A stretch of 13,166 nucleotides of DNA from Methylomarinum sp. (GCA_013139755.1 WTAG01000295.1:1-13166); one strand, 5' to 3'; positions 1 through 9,529 are shown, counted from the stretch's first letter. Notes: generated from the sequence alone by a model not told the origin. Numbers and translations are program-made.

Positions 1-721
1 CAAAGCGTACCGGTAAAATCTGGCGAGTGACCAGCTTAGCCTTATCCTGTTTAGTAACCAGCAACAGCTGCTGGGTCATAAATAGGGTGCCGACCGGAAT
101 AATCATGCGTCCGCCAACTTTCAGCTGTTTAATTAATGGTGGCGGAATGTGGCTGCCCGCTGCGGTGACGATGATGGCATCAAACGGCGCATGCTGTTCC
201 CAGCCATAGTAGCCGTCGCCAACCTTCACTGTCACATTGTCATAGCCTAAACGTTTTAGTCTTTTTTCTGCTGCCAGTCCTAAAGGCTCAACAATCTCAA
301 TGCTATAAACCTGCTTCACCAATCCAGAAAGAATTGCGGCCTGATAACCTGAACCGGTACCCAGTTCTAATACTTGACTATCCGGTTGTAATTCCAGCAG
401 ATCAGTCATTATCGCAACAATATAAGGTTGTGAAATTGTCTGTCCGTAGCCAATAGATAGAGGTCTGTTTTCATAGGCAAAATTCATTTCATTATCAGGC
501 ACAAATTCATGTCTCGGAACCGTTGCCATCATCTGCATTACTTTTTCATCCAGATTTTCTTTGTCCAGATAAAAACGGGTGGATCTGACATCGTTTTCAA
601 TCAGTCTGACCATATTTTGTCTTGCCATTGCATAATCCTCCTCAGCCTGTGCTGTAAAGTTCAGACAGAACATTATTGTTGTCAACAATAAGCTATTTTT
701 TAGGTTAATTTGCCAGTACAT
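1..721 (-). CDS. pcm: Protein-L-isoaspartate O-methyltransferase with signal peptide (partial, C-terminus outside window)
   Basis: This enzyme uses S-adenosylmethionine to methylate isoaspartyl residues in damaged proteins and so starts their repair. About 240 residues are visible and the reading frame runs off the window at base 1. The SAM-binding motif I, LELGTGSGYQA, is clear, as are the family segments PLSIGYGQTISQPYIV and FDAIIVTAA. The start at 721 has an AGAGG ribosome site 6 nt upstream. Residues 1-26 form a Sec signal peptide: a basic n-region, a hydrophobic core, and the cleavage site AQA before EED. E. coli Pcm is cytosolic and lacks this extension. A second in-frame ATG at 628 (residue 32, MARQNM) is preceded by a perfect AGGAGG at 637-642 with 8-nt spacing, so a cytosolic short form is possible. 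The family assignment is very secure. The localisation is inferred. Confidence 0.93.
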   Translation of the reverse strand, partial: MYWQINLKNSLLLTTIMFCLNFTAQAEEDYAMARQNMVRLIENDVRSTRFYLDKENLDEKVMQMMATVPRHEFVPDNEMNFAYENRPLSIGYGQTISQPYIVAIMTDLLELQPDSQVLELGTGSGYQAAILSGLVKQVYSIEIVEPLGLAAEKRLKRLGYDNVTVKVGDGYYGWEQHAPFDAIIVTAAGSHIPPPLIKQLKVGGRMIIPVGTLFMTQQLLLVTKQDKAKLVTRQILPVRF

Positions 722-1044
722 AATGCACCTCTTTTTAGAATAACTAGATTAAGCTATTTCATGTTACTCCGAATCGTTCAACTTTACATAAAACCCCTGA
801 TATAAACATGGTTTAATGTGATTTTTCCCCCGCCGTCAAAATGCATCAATTTGAGACTGGTAAAACTTGATTGTTAACCGTTATGTTGAAATGTCGATTA
901 AAGGTGTTGACGGGAGGTTTTGTGTTACCTGTCAGGGGGTTGGTGCGTCATATTTGTGTGGCATTTGAGATAAGGGGTTTAAGTTGTAAGCAAGGACCAT
1001 ATTTACCTGCATTTAATAATAAAACGTCTTGTTGAAAACTTTTA
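722..1044. other. Intergenic region without recognised gene
   Basis: This 323-bp gap lies upstream of pcm and downstream of phhB, both on the minus strand. No open frame of credible coding character was seen in it. At its phhB end there is an A/T-only inverted repeat (AATAAAA at 1018-1024 against TTTTATT at 1040-1046) that overlaps the phhB stop codon. It lacks a GC stem, so it is at best a weak transcription stop. The pcm promoter should lie in the first ~80 bp, but no convincing -35/-10 pair could be picked. Confidence 0.5.
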
Positions 1045-1392
1045 TTAACCATATAAATTTCCTAACTTATCTGTTTTAGCAGCCATAATGAAATCATTAA
1101 CGTGTAAGCCTTTAATTTTATGCGACCACCAGAAAACAGTGACTTTTCCCCATTCTGTCAAAATGGCTGGGTGATGGTTTTCATCATCCGCAAGCGTAGC
1201 CACTTTTTGGGTAAATGCGACAGCGTCCGAAAAACTGTTAAATAGAAAAAATCGTTTTAACTGTTTAACTTGATCCACCGTAACAATTTCCCAATTTGGT
1301 AATTGCAGCATAAATTCATTAATTTCTTCTTCTGTCGCTAGAGGTGCTCCCATCCTACAAGCAACACAAGTTTTACTGGTCAATTGATTCAT
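1045..1392 (-). CDS. phhB: Pterin-4a-carbinolamine dehydratase (4a-hydroxytetrahydrobiopterin dehydratase)
   Basis: The enzyme dehydrates 4a-hydroxytetrahydropterin, the oxidised cofactor released by phenylalanine hydroxylase, so that the pterin can be recycled. In bacteria without that hydroxylase it may act in pterin or molybdopterin metabolism. The 115-residue product has the usual family length. The signature ENHHP (catalytic His73 and His74) and the later WWSHKIKGL segment with His91 are intact, as is the N-terminal Cys pair in TCVACR. The frame stays open back to 1545, but I place the start at 1392. An AGGAGAG ribosome site sits 4 nt upstream of it, and MNQLTSKTCVACR is where this family normally begins. 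The 51 upstream in-frame residues resemble another family and are described separately. No phhA is visible in the window. The gene stands alone on its strand. Confidence 0.93.
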   Translation of the reverse strand: MNQLTSKTCVACRMGAPLATEEEINEFMLQLPNWEIVTVDQVKQLKRFFLFNSFSDAVAFTQKVATLADDENHHPAILTEWGKVTVFWWSHKIKGLHVNDFIMAAKTDKLGNLYG

Positions 1393-1545
1393 CAAACTCT
1401 CCTGTTTATTTGCAAAAGTGTAATTCCATTGTAATTTTCCCATTTTGACAGCCTTCATTACGACATGTTCAATTTCACGTTGAGAAGTGACATCCACTTG
1501 CTTAAGAAATTTTCTGATTTTCATATTTGATTGATCTGAATTCAT
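1393..1545 (-). pseudogene. DUF6494-like N-terminal fragment, in frame with phhB
   Basis: The 51 codons immediately upstream of phhB read, from Met at 1545, as MNSDQSNMKIRKFLKQVDVT followed by SQREIEHVVMKAVKMGKL. This closely resembles what I recall of the start of the small proteobacterial DUF6494 proteins: a short acidic head, then NMSIRKFLK.VGVTSQREIE, then an alanine-rich helix and a GKLKG turn. Those proteins are about 65-70 residues. Here the typical C-terminal part is absent and the frame passes without a stop into phhB. No good ribosome site precedes 1545 (the upstream bases are ACCTTTTAAA). I read it as a decayed or truncated gene whose tail now carries the phhB ribosome site. A genuine N-terminal extension of the dehydratase is the alternative. 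The similarity is from memory, not from a search. Confidence 0.45.
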
Positions 1546-1810
1546 TTTAAAAGGTTTGTCATAAAGCTTTAGATTAAAAGTTTAAAGAGCAAAATGACTC
1601 GGACCAGGTTGGCCTTGCTTAATATTTAAGCTATTGAAAATAATAAAAAGGCAGGTTCGATGATGAACTGACCTTGTTCTTTCGTTATTTTAATCGGCAG
1701 TTATAGGGTAAAGGGGTAGCAGCTGTTTTATCTTTATGTGATAAGATATTTTTCTTGTAGGCGTTTAATACTCTGGGCTTAAGCTTCAGCAGCAAGTTTT
1801 ATTGTTCAGC

Positions 1811-1841
1811 TTGAACGCTGACGATTTTAAACAATTACAAT
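1811..1841 (+). promoter_or_regulatory. Possible sigma-70-type promoter upstream of the receiver-PilZ gene
   Basis: TTGAAC (1811-1816) and TACAAT (1836-1841) match the -35 and -10 consensus at four and five of six positions. The 19-bp spacer is longer than ideal. It lies 74 bp before the start codon at 1916. The rest of the 1546-1915 gap shows no gene. This is a weak prediction from pattern alone. Confidence 0.22.
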
Positions 1842-1915
1842 GTCTGGAGCTTTGAAAAGAAGTTCTCCTCATCTGTTTTTAATTACCCTTTTCTCAGGCT
1901 AAGGTTTTTTTATAC

Positions 1916-2670
1916 ATGTTCAGCAAACAAGTCGCCTTAATTATTGATCAAGACAAGATGAGTGCCCAAACTATTATGCGGATTCTTAGGGATGATTTGG
2001 GCTTTAAGAAAGTAATTTTGCTATTAATGGTAAGAGTGCACTAGATGAATTAAGAGCGCGCGAGATAAATTGGGTAATCGGTGAATGGGATGTACCAGGA
2101 ATAACCGGTGCAAAATTGTTAAAAGAATTGCGTGGTAACCCTAAAACTGCGGAGGTTCCATTTTTAATGTTACCCGGAAGTGTTGGTCGTGATGCCTTGT
2201 CGGAAGCAATATCTTTAGGCGTAACGGATTTTATTGCTAAGCCATTTACACCTGCAATTATCAGTAGCAAAATTAAACGCCTGAGCAGAATCAGGGAAAA
2301 ACGTATTGCACCACGGGTATACCCAATTGATGATTTTGTGGTTGAGGTGGGTCTGGATAATGACGTTTGTATGGAAGGCGTTATTATTAATATTAGTGCA
2401 ACTGGAGTTTTGATTAGCGCACCTCGTTTAGTGCGCGGAAGCATAAATATTTTTGACAATTTAAAATTAAAAATTAGAGTCAGTGATGAGATCACCATTT
2501 TAGCTATTTCATCTTTGGTGAGAATGGAATGTGATTATGAGGCGAAATATGAAATGGGAACTCGTATTTTATGTGCTTTTGATTTTAAAGATATTAATGA
2601 TGAAAACCGTGTATTGCTAAATAATTATATTAACGAACAACGTGGTATAGCATTAAAGCATGTGAAATAA
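1916..2670 (+). pseudogene. Response-regulator receiver-PilZ protein, interrupted by a frameshift
   Basis: Two overlapping frames together encode a 251-residue receiver-PilZ protein. The first frame starts at ATG 1916 (MFSKQVALIIDQDKMSAQTI...) and stops at TAG 2042-2044. The second carries the rest and ends at 2670. Adding one T to the TTTT run at 2016-2019 restores ...FKKVIFAINGKSALDEL... without a break, so a single-base loss is the simplest explanation. In restored numbering the receiver covers about residues 5-120, with acidic pocket D11-Q12-D13 and Lys109. The phospho-acceptor position is Glu57 (GEWDVPG), and the usual Thr/Ser87 is Pro. The PilZ domain covers about 128-245 and keeps both c-di-GMP motifs: RxxxR (R130-R134) and NxSxxG (N159, S161, G164). 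The likely role is c-di-GMP output in motility, surface or envelope control. It may be a pseudogene, a sequencing error or a recoded gene. An ATG-initiated fragment from 2116 would keep an intact PilZ domain. Only a weak AAGG precedes 1916. Confidence 0.8.
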
Positions 2671-2760
2671 ATAGGTTCTTTTGTTATTGAAAGGTGATAA
2701 GTCTAAAGCTATAAAAGCGGAAGGTTAGAGAGATCAAATGCGCCTTAGAGAGCTCAGAAA

Positions 2761-3354
2761 TCAGCCCTTTATTTCAGTAACAATAATATCAATGCCATTT
2801 TGTTTTAAGCGTTTTTTTATCACAGAAACGCTGGATGAGTTTGAATAAGGCCCTAATTTAACTCGGTTCCAAATAACATTGCCTACTTTGGCTTTTTCAA
2901 CTCTTGATTCAATTCCCATTAAAGCTAAGCGCGCTCTTAACTTATCAGCTTCAGGAAATTGTCTAAAAGACCCTGCTTGCATCAGGTACTTGCTTGATTT
3001 TTTCCCTTTACCAAATTGTTCTTCACGGCTGCGAGTGTCTATTTCATAGTCTGGAACCACAATTTCTGTTTCAGGTAAAATAGTGTAAAAATCAAAATGA
3101 GGCTCTTCCGGTTTTTTATTTTTCTGTTTGGGTGTTGTCTTGGCTTTTTTTGCTGTCTTTTTGGTGGTTGAAATTGTTTTGGTTTGTTGCGCGCTTTCTT
3201 CTTCTGGTGCTGAGCTTTGTAAAAAGACTAAGAAGCCTATAAAGAGAGCAATCAAGAAAATAACTAAGCCCCATTTCCACCAAGCAACAGTGGCCTGGAT
3301 TTGTTTGGCTGGTTTTTTCCGTTGATTTGCTCTGTCTTTATAGTCTCTAGCCAT
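2761..3354 (-). CDS. SPOR-domain membrane protein (FtsN-like)
   Basis: This 197-residue bitopic inner-membrane protein has a short basic cytoplasmic tail and one transmembrane helix at about residues 25-47 (WWKWGLVIFLIALFIGFLVF). A Lys/Thr-rich periplasmic linker follows, then the segment FDFYTILPE (88-95) common in FtsN-like proteins, and a C-terminal SPOR domain at about 121-195 (YLMQAGSF...RVKLGPY). SPOR domains bind the glycan strands stripped of peptide stems at the division septum, so a role in septal peptidoglycan synthesis or its activation is likely. The start codon overlaps the argS stop by one base (TAATG), so the two are translationally coupled. SPOR proteins directly after argS are frequent in gammaproteobacteria. 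It is shorter than E. coli FtsN (319 residues), so I do not assign the gene symbol. Confidence 0.88.
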   Translation of the reverse strand: MARDYKDRANQRKKPAKQIQATVAWWKWGLVIFLIALFIGFLVFLQSSAPEEESAQQTKTISTTKKTAKKAKTTPKQKNKKPEEPHFDFYTILPETEIVVPDYEIDTRSREEQFGKGKKSSKYLMQAGSFRQFPEADKLRARLALMGIESRVEKAKVGNVIWNRVKLGPYSNSSSVSVIKKRLKQNGIDIIVTEIKG

Positions 3355-5114
3355 TACATCGACTCTGGTGTGTTGATGTTAAGCAGGGATAAGCCATTTG
3401 CTAGTACTTGTTTACTTGCGCAAATGAGGTTTAACCGAGCATTTCGTAGCGCGACATCATCAATTAAGAATTGATGGGCGTTGTAATAAGCGTGGAAATT
3501 ATTGGCTAATTCACGAAGATATTGGATTAATTGGTGAGGCTCATGTTGTAATGCGGCTCGTTCAAGGATTTCTGGGTACTTGGATAGTGTGGTTATTAGC
3601 GTTGATTCATGTGTTTCGGTCAGTTTATCAAGGTGTTCCATGCCTAAATGAAGATCTCTTTGTAAACCTTTTTCATCCAGTTGGCGTAACACGCTGCAAA
3701 CGCGCGCATGTGCGTACTGCACATAAAACACAGGGTTTTCATTAGTTTTTGATGTGGCCAGTTTTAAATCAAAATCCATATGTTGATCGGACTTGCGCAT
3801 CACATAAAAGAAACGAGCAGCATCTTTACCGACTTCACTACGTAATTGACGTAAAGTGACAAATTCACCTGAACGAGTGGACATTGGCAGTTTTTCTGCG
3901 CCTCGATAGAGTATAGCAAATTGCACCAGAAGTACTTTTAGTTTAGATTCATCTGCACCTAAGGCTTGCATTGCTGCTCTAACACGAGGGATATACCCAT
4001 GGTGATCAGATCCCCAGATATTAATGATTTGCTCAAAACCACGGTCTAGCTTATTCATGTGATAAGCAATGTCAGAGGCAAAGTAGGTTGATTGTCCGTT
4101 GTCCCTTACCACTACACGGTCTTTATCATCCCCTAAGCGGCTGGATGCAAACCAGGTTGCGCCATCTTTTATATAAAGATGGCCGGAATCATCCAAACGT
4201 TTTAGAGCTTCTTTGATTGAACCGTCTTCCATTAGCGCGCGTTCTGAAAACCATTCTTGGTAGTTGACACCAAATTCTTCAAGGTCTTCTTTGATATCGT
4301 CAATAATAACGCTTAAGCCTGCCTGGAATAAATCACGGTAGAGTGAAGGGCCGAGCAATGTTTTTGCTCTATCGATTAAAGCGTCAATGTGTTTTTCTTT
4401 GTCGCCACCCTGTGGTTCATCAGCAGGAATATCTTCTAGTACCAGTTCAGCTGGTCTTCTGTATTCATTGCCAGTGTCTTTGTGTAATGTAAAGGCAATA
4501 TCTCTAATGTATTCACCGCGATAACCATTGCTTGGAAATGGGAGGACTTCACCGCACTCTTCTAAGTAACGTAACCAGATGCTGGTTGCTAGAATATCCA
4601 TTTGGCGGCCGGCATCGTTGACGTAATATTCTTTTGATACCTCAAAACCAACAGCTTGTAATAAATCAGCAACGGCTGAGCCATAAGCAGCGCCACGGCC
4701 ATGGCCTACGTGCAAAGGGCCTGTTGGATTAGCAGAAACAAATTCGACCTGAATTTTTTTGCCTGCGCCAATATCACTTAGGCCAAACTGACGGCCTGAG
4801 TCATGAATTTGTTTGATGATTTGAAATTGCGTGTCGGCATTAATAAAGAAATTAATAAAGCCTGGTCCTGCAATTTCTACTTTGCTTACTGCTGAGTCAG
4901 CAGGAAGGGCGGCAATCACTTTTTCGGCTAATTGTCGAGGATTGGTTTTAGCTGCTTTGGCTAATGTTAATGCCAAATTAGTGGCAAAATCCCCGTGACG
5001 AGTATCTCGTGCCCGCTCAATATTAATTTGAGGCGTTATGTCTTGGCCTATGATGCCTTCGGATTTAAGTGCCACAACAGACTGTTGAAGCAGAGTTTCC
5101 AGCTTTTGTTTCAT
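3354..5114 (-). CDS. argS: Arginyl-tRNA synthetase
   Basis: This class I synthetase charges tRNA-Arg with arginine. From the chosen start it has 586 residues (577 in E. coli). The domains run in family order. The N-terminal Add1 region includes [11 protein letters not shown]. The HIGH-type motif is HVGH at 135-138 within [17 protein letters not shown]. The KMSKS-equivalent is MSTRSG at about 411-416, and the DALR anticodon-binding domain is at the C-terminus. The frame is open back to a TTG at 5141, which has a nearby AGGG. I prefer ATG 5114 because [11 protein letters not shown] matches the usual N-terminus of this family. No strong ribosome site precedes either start, so this choice is moderately certain. 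It follows dolP after 74 bp containing an inverted repeat and precedes the SPOR gene with a 1-bp overlap. Confidence 0.96.
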   Translation of the reverse strand: MKQKLETLLQQSVVALKSEGIIGQDITPQINIERARDTRHGDFATNLALTLAKAAKTNPRQLAEKVIAALPADSAVSKVEIAGPGFINFFINADTQFQIIKQIHDSGRQFGLSDIGAGKKIQVEFVSANPTGPLHVGHGRGAAYGSAVADLLQAVGFEVSKEYYVNDAGRQMDILATSIWLRYLEECGEVLPFPSNGYRGEYIRDIAFTLHKDTGNEYRRPAELVLEDIPADEPQGGDKEKHIDALIDRAKTLLGPSLYRDLFQAGLSVIIDDIKEDLEEFGVNYQEWFSERALMEDGSIKEALKRLDDSGHLYIKDGATWFASSRLGDDKDRVVVRDNGQSTYFASDIAYHMNKLDRGFEQIINIWGSDHHGYIPRVRAAMQALGADESKLKVLLVQFAILYRGAEKLPMSTRSGEFVTLRQLRSEVGKDAARFFYVMRKSDQHMDFDLKLATSKTNENPVFYVQYAHARVCSVLRQLDEKGLQRDLHLGMEHLDKLTETHESTLITTLSKYPEILERAALQHEPHQLIQYLRELANNFHAYYNAHQFLIDDVALRNARLNLICASKQVLANGLSLLNINTPESM

Positions 5115-5150
5115 TATTATGAAGTGTTTGATAGACAACAAACCCTATAT

Positions 5151-5184
5151 TATCCCTTAAAAAGAGAAGTTTAGCTAAGGGATA
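5151..5184. repeat. 9-bp perfect inverted repeat between dolP and argS
   Basis: TATCCCTTA (5151-5159) and its exact reverse complement TAAGGGATA (5176-5184) are separated by 16 bp. The element fills most of the 74-bp gap between dolP and argS. No T run follows it on either strand, so it does not look like an intrinsic terminator. On the minus strand the distal arm runs into GATAAT, a five-of-six match to a -10 box, but no acceptable -35 stands at the right distance. It could be an operator, an mRNA processing or stability hairpin, or chance. Confidence 0.5.
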
Positions 5185-5188
5185 TGTC

Positions 5189-5767
5189 TTAATCAATATA
5201 TTCAAAGATCTTTACCACTTGTTTTACGCCGTTTTCTCGCCGTGCAACCTCAGTGGCAACATGGCCTTCATTGCTGTGGACTAGGCCGAGTAGGTAAACA
5301 ATGCCATTCTCGGTAATCACTTTAACTCTGGTAGCATCAAAGCCAGGTAAGTTTTTAATGTTACTTAGTGCTACTTTAACTTTTGTTGTAATTAGAGTAT
5401 CAAGAGAACGGCTGGCAAAGGAAGAGGGTGGTGCTACTTTTAATTCATTATGAACTAGTTTGACGTCAGGAATAATGCGAACAATGGATATGATTTTATT
5501 GCGCAATGCTTCGGTGGGTGCTTCACCAGTCACGAGAACTGTTCCGTTATAAGCGGTTACATTAAAATGACATTCAGCTCGTGTGTCGTCGCGTGAGTTT
5601 AATTCTATCCCCGCAGTAATTTCTATGCGTTCATCTATTACTAAGGCTTTGCTGGTGCGGCGATCATGTAATAAAGAGAGACCTGTTATTTCAGCGCTTC
5701 CCGTTGCTAAAGGGGCACAGCCAGATATTAAAAGCTGAATTGCAAGGGGGATGAGTAATCGTTTCAT
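5189..5767 (-). CDS. dolP: Dual BON-domain outer-membrane lipoprotein (DolP/YraP)
   Basis: The 192-residue product begins with a lipoprotein signal peptide ending in the lipobox ISGC, so Cys17 would be lipidated. The residue after Cys is Ala, compatible with sorting to the outer membrane. Two BON domains follow, roughly residues 45-112 (with TAYNGTVLVTGEAPT) and 118-190 (with TENGIVYLLGLV). E. coli DolP has 191 residues and the same layout. It binds anionic phospholipid, localises to division sites and supports outer-membrane integrity and BAM function. The gene starts 4 bp after the gmhA stop. It is the last of the lpoA-yraN-gmhA-dolP series, as in E. coli. The upstream GGCGG is a mediocre ribosome site, and translation is probably helped by coupling to gmhA. 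Confidence 0.9.
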   Translation of the reverse strand: MKRLLIPLAIQLLISGCAPLATGSAEITGLSLLHDRRTSKALVIDERIEITAGIELNSRDDTRAECHFNVTAYNGTVLVTGEAPTEALRNKIISIVRIIPDVKLVHNELKVAPPSSFASRSLDTLITTKVKVALSNIKNLPGFDATRVKVITENGIVYLLGLVHSNEGHVATEVARRENGVKQVVKIFEYID

Positions 5768-5771
5768 TGTT

Positions 5772-6734
<963 letters not shown>

Positions 6735-6735
<1 letters not shown>

Positions 6736-8630
6736 TACTGAACTAAGTCATCCGAGAAAATAATATTGTCATCTTCTGTTGTGCTCTCTTCCTCAAAGTC
6801 AAAATGTTGTTGTAATACAGGTTTTCCATCAACAAATTGAGCGCAGACCAGTTGTCTAGTGATTCTATTGTTTAAGTTTAGTGAAAGTGTGCCTGTTGCA
6901 CCTGCGTAAGGTGTGTTATCTAAGTCTTTAAGATGAGGCAGTATATTAAAAGAGTCTATGCCCAGAGCAAGAAGTCTTATGTACTTGTTTGGGAGTCGTT
7001 GCCATGAGCTACGTAGCGATTCTTGGCTGAGATCTCCTGGGTAGGTTTCTGGAAATAGCCATGGAATATCGCAAAAAATAATATTGTTAAGGTCTATGTC
7101 TAGCGCAGGATTGATATGGCCACTATAGATTTGAGAAGTGGCATATATGGGGAGCTTTGTGGCGCGATAAAAGCGTAATTGAGGGTGAATTGAACGCGCG
7201 TTATGTGTTGAGGATGATAAGAAAATAGCATCCACATCCTGGCGTCGACGATCTGTATATTCGATGTTCCTTGCCAAAAGACTCTTCAGTTGGCGGTAGC
7301 GGTATTTGCTTTCGCCAAGATTGAGTAGATCTTTAATAGGCGTGGAAAAATCACTTTCTTTAGTGTTGTATGTTTGCGCTTCCAGAAGCGTAGAGCCAGA
7401 TTCTTGTAAGTATTCAGCTAAATAATTAGCAATGCGATGCCCTTGATTGGATTCTGGAGTCAGCAATAGTGCTTTTGCATGATTGTTTTCAGTTGCATTA
7501 CTTATAAGTTGCTTTATTTCATCTATAGGGCTGAGTCCAAATTGAAATAAATTGTCTTTGGCTATGTTTTCAATATGGTTTAAGGCAAGAACGGGGACTG
7601 TTAGATCTGTGCTTAAAATAAGTGTTTGGATATTCTCTTTATTAAGCGGACCGATAATTAATTCAGCACCCTCTGAAATCGCTTGATGATACAAATTAAC
7701 AGGGTTATCAATTGATGTATCATAAAATCGAATAGACGGTTTGAAGCTGGACTGGTCATGGTTATATGCCTCAAGAAAGCCCTTTTTTATAACCTCAGCT
7801 GCTTGGGCAAAGCGACCTGACCCTGGCAGTAAGAAGGCAATGGTAGACGGTAGTTTATAGTTGTTCTGAGAGCCTTCAGAATAACTTTGCAGAAATTTGG
7901 TATCAGCAGGGTGTTGCGGAAATGCGAGATGCCATTCATGTAGTTTGGATTGAAACTGTTCTTGGTTTTGCTCAGCGTTTTTTGACTTTAAAATAATAGT
8001 TAAGGCCATCCAGCCCCCTAAAACATCAGGCGCAGAAGGTTGTTCGAGAATCAGTGTTTGTGAAGCCAGCAAGCTTAATGTATTTAAAATAACATGCTTA
8101 TTGTCATCGCGTACTTCTGGATCTTTTAGTAGCGGGTCAAGTTGAATGCGCGCTTGAGCGCTTTGTAATTGGTTGCCAGTGAGTGAATGGGCAAAGGCTA
8201 ATGATTGATAAAAAATAATCTTGTCAGCTGATGATAGATTGTAGGTATTTGTTTGGCTGAGTTTGTCGAGTGCTTGTTCGGCATCTCCGCGACTGAGGCT
8301 GATTTGTGCATAGAGTAAATTTAACTTCGCCTGTTGCTCAATAGATAATAAATTGCTATCGATTGAATCGGCGTGGGACTGTGCGCTAAGACTGTCGCCA
8401 GATTGAATAAAGGCTTCGGCAGCCAACAGGCTGAATGGAATCCGGTGAGCTGGTTTGGATTCTGCTAGTGTTTGATACAGGTTGGCGGCTTTTTTATGAT
8501 CCCCTTTTTGCACAAAAGAGTCGGCTTTAATCGCGTCATTTAAATATAAATGACGTTGGGCAGGGTCTGTTGCACAAGCAGTCAGCAAAAGTAAGCAGAA
8601 TGAGTGTAGAATTATATAACGGCGGTTCAT
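6735..8630 (-). CDS. lpoA: Penicillin-binding protein activator LpoA (YraM)
   Basis: LpoA is an outer-membrane lipoprotein that reaches across the periplasm to stimulate the transpeptidase activity of PBP1A. The 631-residue product (678 in E. coli) starts with a lipoprotein signal peptide with lipobox LTAC and lipidated Cys19, followed by Ala. An N-terminal TPR-like helical region covers about residues 25-240 (for example KGDHKKAANLYQTLAES). A C-terminal domain of the periplasmic-binding-protein type follows from about residue 260 (IAFLLPGSGRFAQAAEVIKKGF; ELIIGPLNKEN). The frame opens further upstream at 8711, overlapping rsmI. Met at 8630 is chosen because it directly starts the signal peptide (MNRRYIILHSF). 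No strong ribosome site is visible there. The gene is divergent from rsmI with 50 bp between starts and is the first gene of the minus-strand cluster. Confidence 0.9.
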
Positions 8631-8680
8631 AAATGGACTAGCCTTTTTGATTAGCATTAAATGAGAGAACTGATTATCAA

Positions 8681-9529
8681 ATGTGCGGTAAATTATACGT
8701 TGTTGCAACACCTATAGGTAATTTAGCAGATTTTAGCTATAGAGCCGTTGAAATTTTAAAAAAGGTTGATTTAATCGCCGCAGAAGACACACGTCATGTC
8801 AAAATGTTATTGCAGCATTATGCTATAAATAACAAGCTTGTATCCTTACATCAGCATAATGAAGAAAAAGTCGCGCCTGACTTTATTGATAAGATGAAAG
8901 CAGGGATAAGTATAGCTTTGGTGTCAGATGCCGGAACGCCGTTGCTAAGTGATCCGGGTATGCCTTTGGTTAAATTGGCTAAACAAGAAGGCATAGAAGT
9001 ATCGCCAATTCCAGGTGCGTGCGCATTAATTGCTGCTTTATCGGTATCGGGCTTACCGGTTACTCGATTTACATTCGAAGGATTTTTGCCCAGAACTTCT
9101 TCAGCCAGAAAAACATTTTTTACAACTAAGAAAAATGAAACCGCAACCTGGGTTTTTTATGAATCAAGCCACCGGATTTTAGCTTCCTTACAAGATCTGG
9201 CGGAAGTGTTACCTAAAGACAGGCGGGTGGTGGTTGCAAGGGAATTGACCAAGCTATTTGAAACGGTTGTTAATGATTCGCTAGAAAAGGTGCTGGAACA
9301 AGTAGAAAGTGACCCTAATATGCAAAAAGGCGAGTTTGTGATACTTGTTGATGGCGCGGTAATCGAAAAAAGAGCTGATACTCTAACTGAAGAACAAGAG
9401 CGTGTTTTATCGGTTTTATTAAAGCAGTGCTCCATTAAAACAGCTGTTGCAATGGCGGTTGAGATAACAGGCGCAAGGAAGAAAATACTATACCAAAGGG
9501 CATTGGATTTAGAAAAACAGGATGTTTAG
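8681..9529 (+). CDS. rsmI: 16S rRNA (cytidine1402-2'-O)-methyltransferase RsmI
   Basis: RsmI uses SAM to 2'-O-methylate C1402 in the decoding centre of 16S rRNA. The 282-residue product is of family length. It shows the tetrapyrrole-methylase-type fold with the family signatures LYVVATPIGNL (5-15), AAEDTRH (33-39), SDAGTPLLSDPG (82-93) and PIPGACA (109-115). The start at 8681 gives the standard N-terminus. No good ribosome site precedes it (GAGAAC 11 nt away is the best). Its 5' end faces lpoA across only 50 bp, so the two promoters must overlap each other or the opposite gene's coding region. The same divergent rsmI/lpoA pairing exists in E. coli (yraL/yraM). The gene converges on the receptor gene, with 41 bp between the stops. 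Confidence 0.96.
   Translation: MCGKLYVVATPIGNLADFSYRAVEILKKVDLIAAEDTRHVKMLLQHYAINNKLVSLHQHNEEKVAPDFIDKMKAGISIALVSDAGTPLLSDPGMPLVKLAKQEGIEVSPIPGACALIAALSVSGLPVTRFTFEGFLPRTSSARKTFFTTKKNETATWVFYESSHRILASLQDLAEVLPKDRRVVVARELTKLFETVVNDSLEKVLEQVESDPNMQKGEFVILVDGAVIEKRADTLTEEQERVLSVLLKQCSIKTAVAMAVEITGARKKILYQRALDLEKQDV

Noticed and set aside
790..985. Distant inverted pair AAACCCCT ... AGGGGTTT
   Set aside because: Only 8 bp long and about 170 bp apart. Such matches are expected by chance.
1650..1677. Hairpin-like sequence AAGGCAGGTTC / GAACTGACCTT
   Set aside because: The arms have three mismatches in the middle, and no gene ends here on the plus strand, so a terminator is not supported.
2004..2498. 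Minus-strand open frame of 164 codons
   Set aside because: It lies entirely opposite the receiver-PilZ gene, has low-complexity Ser/Thr/Ile-rich content and matches no family.
9157..9435. Minus-strand open frame of 92 codons
   Set aside because: It is antisense within rsmI, which has complete family motifs, so it is a shadow frame.
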